Source: Siniperca chuatsi (Eukaryota; Chordata; Actinopteri; Centrarchiformes; Sinipercidae). Taken from it: 64,000 bases of DNA. Positions 1 to 19,685 of this stretch are shown in pieces. Below the pieces are notes generated by a model. That model was not told the origin of the DNA. It was given only the letters and a program-made list of their open reading frames with translations, and did not search any database. Position 1 is the first letter of the stretch; every line of letters starts with the position of its first letter. Made by a program: the position numbers and the translations under genes. The DNA is taken from NCBI RefSeq assembly GCF_020085105.1, contig NC_058065.1, forward strand, positions 4,757,718 to 4,821,717, read 5' to 3'.

Positions 1-2130
1 TCCATATGCTGTTGACCCGGTCTGATCTCGAATCAAACTCAACTCTGTCTTGCAACTGAGAGGGACTTGACCGAGGTTTTCTTGACTTGACATTGCAGGA
101 AGAATTCAGTTTGTCACAGTGGAAAAACAGACACAACCCCCAAACAAAAACCCTATAATGCAGATTCTGATACGGATAGGCCTGTATCGACTAAACAAAT
201 ACACATTCATCCTTCAACCCTCTGCAGTCAAACTTTAGATTTACGTTCCTCCAGCTTTTCCAGTTCTCCTTGGCTGGTGTCATTTCCACAGCCTGAGTAA
301 GGCAGTTAAAGTCAGCTCTTTAATCTGCTGATTCAAGCACTTTGCATGTCTGACTGTAACGATGTATTCAAACCAGAGACACTACTTCATACAAAATAAA
401 GAAAAGGAGTTTGGGGTCTGACTGAAGCTGAGAGACGTTCGACTTTGGTGGAGCGATCTTGGGAAAAGAGCTGAGACAAAAATACAACATCATATCTTGT
501 AACTTGAACTTTTCACATGAAGGGAATATTAACACGGGCTCTGCTGGACTGCATCTTGGGGGTTTGGATCGTAAACAGATGGACTGTGAGTGTTCACTTT
601 GTATTTATCTTTATTTCCAACGTCCATTATAGGAGTTGGATGACATGGTTTTGAAAAACCTTTATACATTTAAGATATTTGCAGTACTTTTCTATAGTTT
701 CCAACACCTAAAAATGTGTTCTTGACATTTTTGGCTTGTGGCCCCTTAAGAGTACCCAGTATTTTACAAGAAAAAGGCAAAACTTGGACAAAGATCAGAA
801 AAAATAACAGATTTTCCCCCCTTTAATTATCTTGTGACCCCTTCGGATTTATCACCAGATCGCTGGCCCAATCCCCTGAAGTGCTGGTGGGTTATTACAA
901 ACTCATGCCATACAGCTAAAAATGGTTCAAACCCACATCATATAAAATTTGAGTGGAGATCCAAAAGTTTCCAGATATCAAACATGTCAGGCTGAACTGG
1001 GGGGAAAGGTGTATAAAATGGGAACAAAAACGGGAACAAGCTGATACAGTACATATGACAATAATAGCATTCCCCCATCCTTAAAAAGGGATGTAAAGTG
1101 GATAATCAGACCTTACTGTCAGCTGCAGTAACTGATTTCAGCACCATGGACAGCTGCAGCCTGGTCTCCAGGGGAAAAGGCATTTTTTCATACTGAATCT
1201 CAGCCATGCTGAGGGAGTGGATCATGTAGATCAGAAAATCAGATATGAAGCCACTATGGTACTTTAACTGTACTAGAAAGGTACAACTATTTGTGCTAAG
1301 ATATTATTAAAAGCAAGTAAAACAGCTATTATGAGGAAACACTGGAGAAAAGTAGATGGCTAGTAATTATTATGGAAATCTTATGGTATGATCTTATGGC
1401 AGATGGTTTAATGTCGCTATGTTCAGAAATGAGCAAGCTGTTGAAATTACAACCTTGAAAAGTGCATAATTATGGACTTAGCACAATTCTCTAAGTTTAA
1501 CTTAGTGTAACTTTTTTTTTTACAAACTCACAAATCTGAAATGTTTAAAGGATGTCGCTCTCTATAATGGCAGTGGTTTGAGATTTCTATGTTGAAAACG
1601 TTATTGAAGATTGAAATGGGTCGTATTGCACATTCATGACGGTCCCTAACTACACCTATAGTGACACACACCAACACAGCTCCACCCCGGTGACTTTTAC
1701 TTGTACTGGAGTATTTTTACATTGTGGTGCTTTATAATCGCTGTTTGATGATTTATTCAAGTTTTGTCATCCACATTAAGAATCCCTGTTTAAAACCAGA
1801 ACGATGTTTATGCTCTGAAACTCTTATATGCCCCCCCCAAAAAAATCCGGACTTGCAGTAAGAATATTGTAGAAATATTATGATTTTAAGCCATAAAGAA
1901 TAATAATGTAACCATAACACTCAGGGAAAGACTGAGCCCAGCCCCTACAGGAATACCTTGTGATGTGATAATGTACAGCCTTCTGGGAGGTTGTGACTGT
2001 GATCCAGCCAGCTGTTTGAAGACGAACAGACGACAGGCTGTTCCGGAGATGAACGATGGGCAAACAAAGGCTGAACACTTGTGAGACAACCCGAGCTTCC
2101 TCTTGACAAAATCAGTTTTTGCTGTTTTAA
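1..2130. other. Upstream region without a recognisable gene
   Basis: I see no convincing coding exon, RNA gene or mobile element here. Short open frames on the minus strand near the right end run across the start of the receptor gene and have no recognisable protein similarity. The stretch presumably holds the promoter and 5' untranslated region of the acetylcholine receptor gene that starts at 2131, but no TATA box or other element stands out clearly enough to place it. Confidence 0.5.
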
Positions 2131-10286
<8,156 letters not shown>

Positions 10287-10312
10287 AAACCAAACTGGAT
10301 ATCAAAAGAATT

Positions 10313-10318
10313 AATAAA
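10313..10318 (+). promoter_or_regulatory. Poly(A) signal of the receptor gene
   Basis: AATAAA lies 27 bases after the TAG stop of the receptor gene; another AATAAA-like stretch follows within 20 bases in an AT-rich run. A 3' UTR this short is plausible but later signals cannot be excluded. Confidence 0.5.
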
Positions 10319-10723
10319 ATAATTAAATTAATAAATCAATGATTCAGAAAAAGTGGAGTTTGTTTGTAGGTAAAGAAAGAGAGATGAAAACTCACGTCTC
10401 TTAAGTTTCCTTGGAAGTAAGATAACATGTTTGACCTGAAGTACAATTAAGGCTGCAATTAACAGTTATTTTCATTATCAATTAATCTGCCTTTTTGCTT
10501 GAAAAATGACTTGAAAAATTGTTGCTGATTGTTTGTCGATCGACTAAATCTTCAAAAATGCATAAAACCCCAAATAAAGCTTATTTAGAATTTAACTATT
10601 TTCAAAGAATTAAATTAAAACTTCCTTTGTGAAATTTTGAAATCCTTTCTTGTACTGTTTATAGCTTTTAAATTCAGAATAAGACGGTGTAGTCCCTCAT
10701 TCGTCCAGGAGTGTTCTATCCTA

Positions 10724-10947
10724 GAAAAGGTTTCAGTCGTAGTCATCTGGACACTGTTTTCAGAATCAAGACGTTTCGGCTCCCATCCGGAAGTCATTCT
10801 CAATAGTAAAAAAAGGGGACGGGGACTAGAAATTTAAGCTACTCTGTGTTACATAAACCCTGCCTTCAGGAAGGAATCTGCCTGAGTATCTGTTAATAGC
10901 TAGTTTCACCTGAAACTGACCTAATAGTTTCCAAGATGGCCCAGTAA
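10724..10947. repeat. Left inverted arm of the Penelope-like relic
   Basis: Reverse complement of 11238-11454 with scattered substitutions. It contains, on the minus strand, a GGATGGGAGCCGAAACGTC motif and GTCCAGATGACTACGAC. Confidence 0.85.
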
Positions 10948-10960
10948 TCAGTAATCAGGC

Positions 10961-11221
10961 CTATTGTTTTCTGGCTGCATCTACTTCATCACTGTTAAGT
11001 ACCTGATTAGCATGTGATAGGCGTGACCAAGGTGATAATACACTCTGATAGACTTTGGGCAGATTAAATCTCAGACCACCATTTCTGTTCAAAGAGGGGT
11101 TCTCTTTCTTCACAAAAATGGCTTCCTTGACGCCTTGTTCAAACCAACTCTTCTCTCTACTTAGAATCTTCACCTCGCTGTCTTCAAATGTGTGGTTTGT
11201 AACTTTTAGATGCAAATGCAC
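10961..11221 (-). pseudogene. C-terminal remnant of a Penelope-type GIY-YIG protein
   Basis: An open frame of 86 codons. It reads HLHLK, FEDSEVKIL, REKSWFEQGVKEAIFVK, NPSLNRNGGLRFNL and YQSVLS in order, which matches the conserved tail that follows the GIY-YIG endonuclease core in fish Penelope-like elements (typically WFERGVKEAI..., PSLNRGGGLR...). The catalytic GIY and YIG motifs, the arginine helix and the whole reverse transcriptase are missing, so it cannot encode an active protein. The frame starts and ends without relation to a gene and lies between inverted terminal repeats. Confidence 0.6.
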
Positions 11222-11237
11222 GGCGCTCTGTAACTAG

Positions 11238-11454
11238 TTACTGGGCCATCTTGAAAACTATTAGGTCAGTTTCAGGTGAAACTAGCTATTACTCAGGCAG
11301 ATTCCTTCCCGAGGGCAGGGCTTATGTAACACAGAGTAGCTTAAATTTCTAGTCCCCGTCCCATTTTTTCACTATTGAGAATGACTTCCGGATGGGAGCC
11401 GAAACGTCTTGATTTTGAAAACAGTGTCCAGATGACTACGACTGAAACCTTTTC
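11238..11454. repeat. Right inverted arm of the Penelope-like relic
   Basis: Reverse complement of 10724-10947. It begins at TTACTGGGCCATCTTG and ends at CTGAAACCTTTTC. Confidence 0.85.
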
Positions 11455-14400
11455 TTTTAAATTCAGCACAACATAGTTTTTCTTGGAGATGAAGAGACAT
11501 GCCAGACAATGTCAGAATCTGAATTTGCTTTGCCTCTCATGACATTGGCTTGCTAACAGGTGATGTAAAAGTCAATCAGTCAATGTTCATTGAAGAAAAG
11601 AGAGAAAGAAGACTGACAACAGATGAGAGGACAACAAATATATGTCACGAACGAGAAAAATCTAAATTTTCAGCTGCAGAGTGAACGGGGACACTTGAAC
11701 ACACAAGATGTCATCCAATTATCAATGAAGCAGGGAAGAGAGAAAGAAAGCGTCCCTTAATATACAACTATTAAGGCCCTGATTGGCTAATTACACTGAA
11801 TGAAAGTAGCTGTCAATCATGAGATACTGTGCCTTCTCTTGGGTCCCCACTATCATGTCTTCTCCTTTATCAACATGATATATTCAGGTCAGCAACACAG
11901 CACTTTTTCAAAACTAATCCCCTTAAGTTGCCATCAAAAGTAAGAACATTTAGCTTAAAGCTTGTTTTCATCTGCCCTTGGCAGTTCTCAATTAAAACAT
12001 ACAAAATTGACATATAAAGCGTACACCTTTCACCATGTACAATACAGCGTGTATGGATTAACTTTAACTGCTATAACGACATTGTTTTGATACTAAGCTA
12101 GCCTGCCTGATTGGCACTCAGTTCAATTCAATATGGTTTATTGGCATGAGTATAACAAAGACAATATTGCCAAAGCCTCGTGTAATAATGAATGCTCAAT
12201 GCATTCAATTAATTTAACATTTATCAAATTTTACAGTGTACACTATATGAACAAGAAAAAGTTTTTGAGGACTACTTTTGCATTCCTTCGCAATATGTTT
12301 TGTGTTACCTCGCAATACTTTTCTTCTTCCATTCCTTCTGAGCCATATGTCTATTTCTGCTCAGCTGCTCACAGTGCAACGCCCAAGCATATCAGCTCAT
12401 TGAATTTTACTTTGAACTGGGCATTGAGTATGCTGATATAGTACTTCTGCTTAATTGGCATGCATGGTTATGTAATTAATGAAAGTAAACTTAAATGAAT
12501 TCTTAGATCAAGAGGTCGCTCCAGAAGAAAGCTGCACGGTAATCTGCAGGATGCTGTCGATTTCATTCGTGAACAGTTACTGTATCTGTACTCTGTACTG
12601 TAGCCCAGAGGGGTTTTACTGAGGAAAAGGACACGTCTCCAGAAGCAGAATTACAGATGTGCAGTTGAATCTACCTCTTAAAGCTAATGAGCTGGATTTG
12701 TATGATCCAAAAAAGCAACAAACAAGAAGCATTCAGAATTATAATTTTCAGCTCGGTACATAAATAAAATTCCACTCACCCTCATTGTATTGAATGGAGG
12801 ATAATTTTACCCTGAATCACCCTGAAGATATCGTATTTGTTGTGAGCAGTTTCATGTAGTAACTATTTTCTTTCTACTGATAGTTCCTACATGAAAATGC
12901 TCACAACAAGGTCTGTGGATTATCTCGTGTAACAGGGTCAGGATTTCTGGAAAGAGACACTACTGTTGAGTTTTTCAAATGTATTTTTTGGCGCTTTGAG
13001 CACCACAAGCCGAGTGCCATTTAGTTCCATTATATTCAAAAAAGGCAGACATCTCTATGGCCGATGTCTCCAAAACTGGGCAACTCCCACCAAAACAATC
13101 TAGATGGATAAATAACACTACAGGTAAGAGGAAAAATATGTATTTTTGATTTTGGGGTGAACTGTGCCAGTACAGTACTTGAATAAATGTACTTAGTTAC
13201 TTTCCACCACTTATTCTGACTGTGTCGAGTGCACAGTTCATTCTAAAAAAGACACATTTAAGAAAAATGTGCAGCATGCCAGTCACTGCAAGTTTATTGG
13301 CTGCCGAATTGCATCTCTTGGCGGCAACCCTATCAAACATGTGTTGAATGTGTGGTTATCATCCCACGTCACACACAGAGCTTGTGAGTTAAAATGGCAA
13401 AAGAAATCATTAAGATACTCATGTTAACAAATGCGCTCGTTGTTCTCAGTGGCTGCAGGCGAAGTGGAGGCATTAGCAGTGCAGTGCGACACAGCTCCCA
13501 TTCAGCTCAGTGAGGATAAGCATCAGAGTTTATGCAAGTTTTTACTCATTTAACCATCATAGTTAGCATGCTAACATTTTATAATTAGCATTAAACAAAG
13601 TACAGCTGAGGCTAATGGGAATGTTGTTAGATTTGCAGGTATTTGGTCATAAACCAAAGTACAGAACAAAATGAAATCTGGACAAGATTGTGGAGCTAAA
13701 TGAAAAGTCAGAGATTCACCAAAGTTATTGTAATTCATCCTGATGGGATCATGAATGTCTGCACTGCACCAATTTTCATGGCAATCCATCCAATAGTATT
13801 TGAGATATTTCAGCCTGGACCAAAGTGACGGACCAACCAACAGACATCCTTAGAGCCATGCTGCTAGCATGGCTGGAAATAAACTTGATCCCATATGACT
13901 TCTACTGAGATCTGAATGGATCTACAGCCAATTTGGAGGTCTTGCAATCATAGCTTGGTTTGTGCATGTTGTAGCTCATTTTACCACGTACCAATTTCCA
14001 AAGTATGGTGTAATAATTTTGAACTCTTATTCCAATATTTAAGGCAGGGACTTGCATTAGAAAAGTAGACATGACCTTCACGTTGAATGATTATCTATTG
14101 ATTATCCATGTCCGTTGAAAACCATGTATTTCCATATTTGGTGATTTTTAGATTTTCTGATAAACTTTTACATGCTGAGTGAGTTATATGCTCCTTTTGG
14201 GTGGGGACATTTCTCCTACAACTTAGGCTAAAACACCTACAAACACTCAGTGAATTATCTAAAAACAAAAGCACATTCACAAAACAAGTCTTTACCTTAA
14301 ACACAAATGAGCCAGATCTCTGCTGAGTAAACAAAGTGATCTCGGAAACCAATCCAACAAGGGTTAAGTAAAAGGAAGGCGAACTCCACTGGTTTATGTG

Positions 14401-15270
14401 CGCTGAAGAGGCTGTAATGCTGTAGTAATAATGTTCTTGGACGTGAAAAGATTAACAAACCAACTCCTTACATAACCCCAGCCATCCCTAATCTTAGCCT
14501 TGAGGACGATTTTCAATTTTATACCAAAACGTAACCCACTCAAAGCTTTCACGCAATCAAAACCATCCTCTTCTCATGTAAGTGATCAAGTGATACTTAC
14601 AACCCGGGTTTGTTCTCCTCTCCTGAACTCACATCACATTACAGTTTACACTTAGTTACCCAGAAGAAGTCAGTTTTCCAGGAGAATAAAACCCTAATTA
14701 GCTTGATGGGTCTTGCCCAGCTCTGTTAAGCAGCTCTGTTAAGATTCACACATTTCCAGTTTTGCGAACTAAAAGGAAAGCATTTTGTTATGTCACCATG
14801 TCCACAGCAGGCTGTGATTTTTTACAAGAATCTATATCTATATTTTTCTACTCTTTACCTCATGATTGTTGTGACAAAAGATAAAATAATTGCTGCTGTG
14901 AAAACTTTCCAGAGTCGCAAAATCCTGTCTGAGGATTACGAAAAAGTTGTGCAGCATTTTGGCGTGATAATCACTAGACTTCCTGGATAGTATTTGATCC
15001 AATGCAACCTCCTGCGCTGTTAATGCAGGGCTGTTGTCGGTCTGAATCCCCACATCTGAGGACTATTTGTTTGTTGATCTGTTAATTCAAAAATGTATCT
15101 GTTTTTACCTTCTTGTTTTTTTGTGCCACATTGTTATATTTTTCTTTATTATTATCATTATTATATTTAAAAAGAAATTCTGACCTAGGTGGTGAATAAA
15201 AATAAGTAAATACATTTTTTTAATGTATGTGTACACTATTCATCATATAGTGTTTATCTCCAGATATGTG
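11455..15270. other. Gene-free interval with fragments of dispersed repeats
   Basis: No exon or RNA gene could be supported. At 12118-12180 lies a short copy of a common fish repeat (CAGTTCAATTCAATATGG, TTATTGGCATGAGTATAAC, CAATATTGCCAAAGC). The rest is AT-rich sequence with only short, unrecognised open frames. Confidence 0.55.
13715..13870. repeat. Partial copy of the MITE-like repeat
   Basis: Shares TTCATGGCAATCCAT, then GATATTTCA and CTGGACCAAAGTG in the same order with the right half of the element at 7867-8284, and ends in a similar GGACCAACC stretch. The left half is lost. Confidence 0.6.
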
Positions 15271-15275
15271 TGTAC
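15271..15275. repeat. Target-site duplication, left copy (TGTAC)
   Basis: TGTAC directly precedes the 5' LTR and is repeated directly after the 3' LTR at 20118-20122, as expected for a 5-bp staggered integration. Confidence 0.85.
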
Positions 15276-15570
15276 TGTCACAGACACGCCAGGCTCCACC
15301 TCACCTCAGCCACACCGCTCCTCCTCACCTGAATACTAATCACCTGCACATGTGACTCATCACACACCTGGTTGCAATTAGCCACTCCTCTCCACTATAA
15401 ATCCCCACTCCTCACCTCAGTCAGTGTCCAGTCTCGTTCGCTCGAAGGACAGAGCTACTCCTTCTACCTTCAGGTATCTTCTCCACTCATATAGACTCTC
15501 TATTCATCTCTGTACTCAATAAACTCTCGAAATCTCCTTACCGTTGTCTCCGGTTGGTCTGTCCGTAACA
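15276..15570 (+). repeat. 5' LTR (295 bp, internally shortened)
   Basis: TGTCACAG to GTAACA. TATAAA is at 15396-15401 and AATAAA at 15518-15523. It is 137 bp shorter than the 3' LTR because two internal segments, of about 28 and 109 bp, are absent. Confidence 0.92.
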
Positions 15571-15586
15571 GAAGAGCGGACCTTAC
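15571..15586 (+). other. Putative primer-binding site, self-priming type
   Basis: The sequence after the 5' LTR (GAAGAGCGGACC) does not resemble the usual TGG-starting tRNA-complementary site. Bases 15573-15581 (AGAGCGGAC) are complementary at eight of nine positions to GTCCGGTCT, which lies exactly 30 bases after the first T of the TATA box in the 3' LTR, where the RNA should start. This fits the self-priming known from the Tf1/sushi group. Confidence 0.45.
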
Positions 15587-18500
15587 AACAGGATCCATTC
15601 CAGGAGCTGGTGGAGATCCTACGCCGTGGCCTCAACGCTCCACCATCATCCACATCCACCTCCACCACTTCCGCTTCCGCTCCGGTCACACCAGCAGTTC
15701 CGCACTGTTCCAGTCCCATGGCCAAACCAGCGCCCTTCTCTGGCTCGGCGGAGGACTGCAATGGATTCATTTTACAATGTACCCTGGTCCTGGAAATGCA
15801 ATCGCCCTTGTATCCCACTGAACGCTCCAAAATAGCCTTCGTTATCTCCCAGCTGCAAGGGAGAGCGTTACAGTGGGCCGAGTCCATCTGGTCACAAAAC
15901 GGACCTGTCACCCAGTCTCTGACGAGTTTCCTAGATCACTTCCGCGAGGTATTCGGACGACCCGCCGGAGATTCCTCAGCTGGTGAGAAATTATATCAAC
16001 TTAAGCAAGGTCAGCGCTCTATCCAGGACTACGCCCTGGAATTCCGAACCCTCGCAGCAGCCAGCGGATGGAACGAGCAATCCCTCATCACCACCTTCCG
16101 TCAGGGATTGGAACCCCGCGTACGATTGCATCTCGCTGCATACAAAGATACCATCGGCCTCGAAAGGTTTATACAGTTAGCCATTAGGGTGGCTACGCGT
16201 ATGCAGACGTGTTTGGTGGAACACCAGGACCAACCATCACACACTCACCATCCCCGTCAGCAAGAGAAACATCGCTCTCCAGAACCTGAACCCGAACCCA
16301 TGCAGTTAGACTCCAACCGTTTAACCCCGGCGGAGCGGCAGAGACGGCTGACCCAAAGATTGTGTTTGTACTGTGGAGCCTCAGGACATAAGGCCACTTG
16401 TCCCGTGAGACCACCACGTCCAATGGTGAGTGCAATAATTCCTAGTCTCCCATGTAGTAAGCCCTTGTCTACTGAAATCATCCTGGTGACCCCTACTCTA
16501 TCCCTTCCAGTACAAGCCCTCATCGACTCCGGGTCAGCCGGCAACTTCATCTCTGGCTCCCTCTGCCGGCAACTAAATATCAAAACTTCCTTCACATCAA
16601 CCAGTTACCAAATTAGTGCCATAACCGGGAAATCAATCAGCCGCCGTGGTGTTCAGAAGGTAACTGACCCCATCACCCTCCGGGTAGGTCTACTGCATGA
16701 GGAACAGCTGCACTTAATGGTTCTGGAGGGTTTGACTGCGGAGGTAATCTTAGGGCGACCTTGGTTGGAGCAACATGACCCCATCATTTCCTGAACTACA
16801 GGGGAAGTGCTGAAATGGGGCAAGTCCTGTTATCCCGGCTGTTTCCCGCGGCGACCACGACCATCCTCGTCCAGCTTCCAGAGTCTTCCCGTGTGTGCGA
16901 CGTCCATCGAAAGCCCTAAAGAGAAGCAGTCAGTGGACATCCCGTCTTGCTATGCCGCCTATCAAGATGTTTTCTGCCCTAAGAGAGCCTCCCAGTTACC
17001 CCCGCATCGGCCATGGGACTGTGCAATAGACCTCATACCGGGTGAACCAGTGCCCCATGGAAGAATCTATCCATTGTCCCTACCAGAACAGAAAGCCATG
17101 GGGGAGTATATTGAGGAGGCCCTAGCCCAGGGGTATATCAGACCATCCACTTCTCCAGCAGCCTCTAGCTTCTTTTTTGTGGCCAAGAAGGACGGAGGCT
17201 TGCGGCCCTGTGTGGACTATAGAGCACTCAATCGGATTACAATCAAGTTCCGTTACCCACTTCCTCTCGTCCCTGCTGCACTGGAACAACTTCGTGGTGC
17301 CACTGTCTACACCAAGTTGGACCTCCGCAGCGCATACAACCTGATCCGGATACGGGAGGGAGACGAATGGAAAACAGCCTTCGTAACACCCACCGTTCCT
17401 TCACAGATTCGTCATAGTTTACATCGATGACATCCTGATCTACTCCCGGAACGTGGAAGACCATCGCCAACACGTTGCGGAGGTCCTCGAACGCCTGCGA
17501 AGCCATCAACTCTTCCTCAAGGCTGAGAAGTGCGAGTTCCATCAATCCTCGGTGCAGTTCCTTGGTTATGTTATCAGTAGCAGTGGCATCCAGATGGACG
17601 AGGGGAAAGTGGAGGCCATCAGGAATTGGCCCACTCCAACTACGATAAAGAAGCTACAGCGATTCCTGGGGTTTGCAAACTTCTACCGCCGCTTCATACA
17701 AGATTACAGCAGGATAGTCCACCCTTTGACCAGTCTCCTTCACAACAAGCCCAAGTCTCTGTCCTGGCCACAAGTGGCACAGGAAGCTTTCGACCTCCTC
17801 AAGAGGACATTCACCAGTGCACCGCTCCTCACCCATCCAGACCCCGAGAAACCATTCACAGTCGAGGTGGACGCCTCTACTACGGGGGTAGGAGCGGTGC
17901 TATCACAACTTCAGGGAGATCCAGCCAAACTCCACCCATGTGCTTTCTTCTCTCGGAAACTCAGCCCGGCGGAGAGAAACTACGACATCGGTGACTGTGA
18001 ACTGCTGGCCGTGAAGTTGGCACTAGAGGAATGGAGACATTGGTTGGAGGGCGCCCAACACCCATTCACCGTGTTAACAGATCATAAGAACCTAGAGTAT
18101 CTCAAGAGAGCCAAACGTCTCAACCCACGCCAGGCATGCTGGGCCTTGTTCTTTACCAGATTCCATTTCAACATCTCATATCGCCCTAGATCCAAGAACC
18201 TGAAAGCCGATGCACTTTCCCGTCTACACGCTCCAGAAAGCACCACGGAAGACCCAGAACCCATTCTACCCCGGCACGTGTTCGTTAATCCCATACAATG
18301 GTCAGAGGATTCTGTTCCCTCCTCCAATGTCTCCACCAACACTCCGCCGGGCTGTCCCCCCAATCGGCAGTATGTTCCGAGAACCCAGAGAAATCAACTC
18401 ATCCATACTTCTCACACCTCACTGGGCACTGGTCACCCAGGGGCCAATGAAACCCTCTCGCTGCTACGAGAACGCTTCTGGTGGCCAAGCATGGCAAGGG

Positions 18501-19670
18501 ACGTGAGGAGGTACGTGCAGGGTTGTACAGAATGTACAATGTACAATGTCTAAATCTCTGCGTCATCTTCCTGCAGGCAAACTATGTCCCCTACCGACGC
18601 CCAACAGACCCTGGTCACACCTAGGAGTGGACTTCATCACAGACCTCCCTCCATCAAACAACAACACCTGTGTCCTGGTTATAGTGGACCGTTTTTCGAA
18701 GTCCTGCCGACTCATCCCTCTTCGGGGACTACCTACGGCCATGGAGACGGCAGAATGTCTCTTCAACCATGTCTTTCGATACTATGGGATACCTGAAGAC
18801 ATAGTTTTCTTTCTCCTCTGGTTACCATCCCCAAAGCAACGGCCAGACGGAGAGGAAGATTCAGGATATTGGGCGTTTTCTACGTACCTTCTGCCATGGC
18901 CATCAGGACTCTTGGAACCAGTTCCTGGGCTGGGCCGAGTACGCACAAAACTCGCTGCGTCAACCATCTACTGGACTCACTCCCTTCCAGTGCGTGCTCG
19001 GTTACCAGCCTCCTCTCTTCCCATGGTCTGGGGAGCCTTCGGAGGTTCCTTCCGTGGACTACTGGTTCAGAGAGAGCGAGAGGGTCTGGGACGCAGCTCA
19101 TCGGCAACTCAGAAGAGCACTCTGCAGGCGCAGTCTGACGGCCGACCGTAGGAGATCCACCACTCCGACGTACCTACCTGGCCAGAAGGTCTGGCTATCC
19201 ACACGCGATATCAGGATGCGCCTGCCCTGCAAGAAGCTAAGTCCCAGATTCATTGGTCCCTTTACCATAACAGAACAAATCAATCCTGTTACATACAAGC
19301 TTCAGTTACCACCACAATACAAGATTCATCCTACTTTCCATGTATCACTGCTTAAACCTTTCTATCCCTCTGTCTCCGTCTCCACAGAGCCTGGCGATTC
19401 GGCAGATCCCCCCTTACCGCTAATCGTATACGATGGAGCTGCTTACCGGGTCAGTGAGATCTTGGAATCCCGACGCCGTGGTGGTCTCCTGGAGTATCTG
19501 GTGGACTGGGAGGGTTACGGCCCGGAAGAGAGGTCATGGGTTCCCCGACATGACATCCTCGATCCCTCCCTTTTGACCGAATTCCACGCTAACCATCCGG
19601 ACCGACCTGCCCCCCGAGGAAGGGGACGACCGCCACGACGTCGGGGTCCTCGGTCCTCAGGAGCGGGCCG

Positions 19671-19685
19671 TGAAGGGGGGGGTAC
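19671..19685 (+). other. Polypurine tract
   Basis: A purine run (GAAGGGGGGGG) directly before TAC and the 3' LTR, the expected site of plus-strand priming. The second element has the same arrangement. Confidence 0.75.

Larger units (their letters stand above)
10669..11454 (-). mobile_element. Penelope-like element relic with inverted terminal repeats
   Basis: Two arms, 10724-10947 and 11238-11454, are near-perfect reverse complements; the left side also keeps extra terminal-repeat sequence back to about 10669. Between them, on the minus strand, is a fragment of protein that I recognise as the tail of the GIY-YIG endonuclease region of fish Penelope-like elements (see the entry at 10961). Penelope-like elements are known for long terminal repeats that can be inverted and for 5' truncation; only the last part of the coding region remains here. 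The reverse transcriptase is absent. Family assignment rests on memory of the conserved tail motif, not on a search. Confidence 0.6.
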
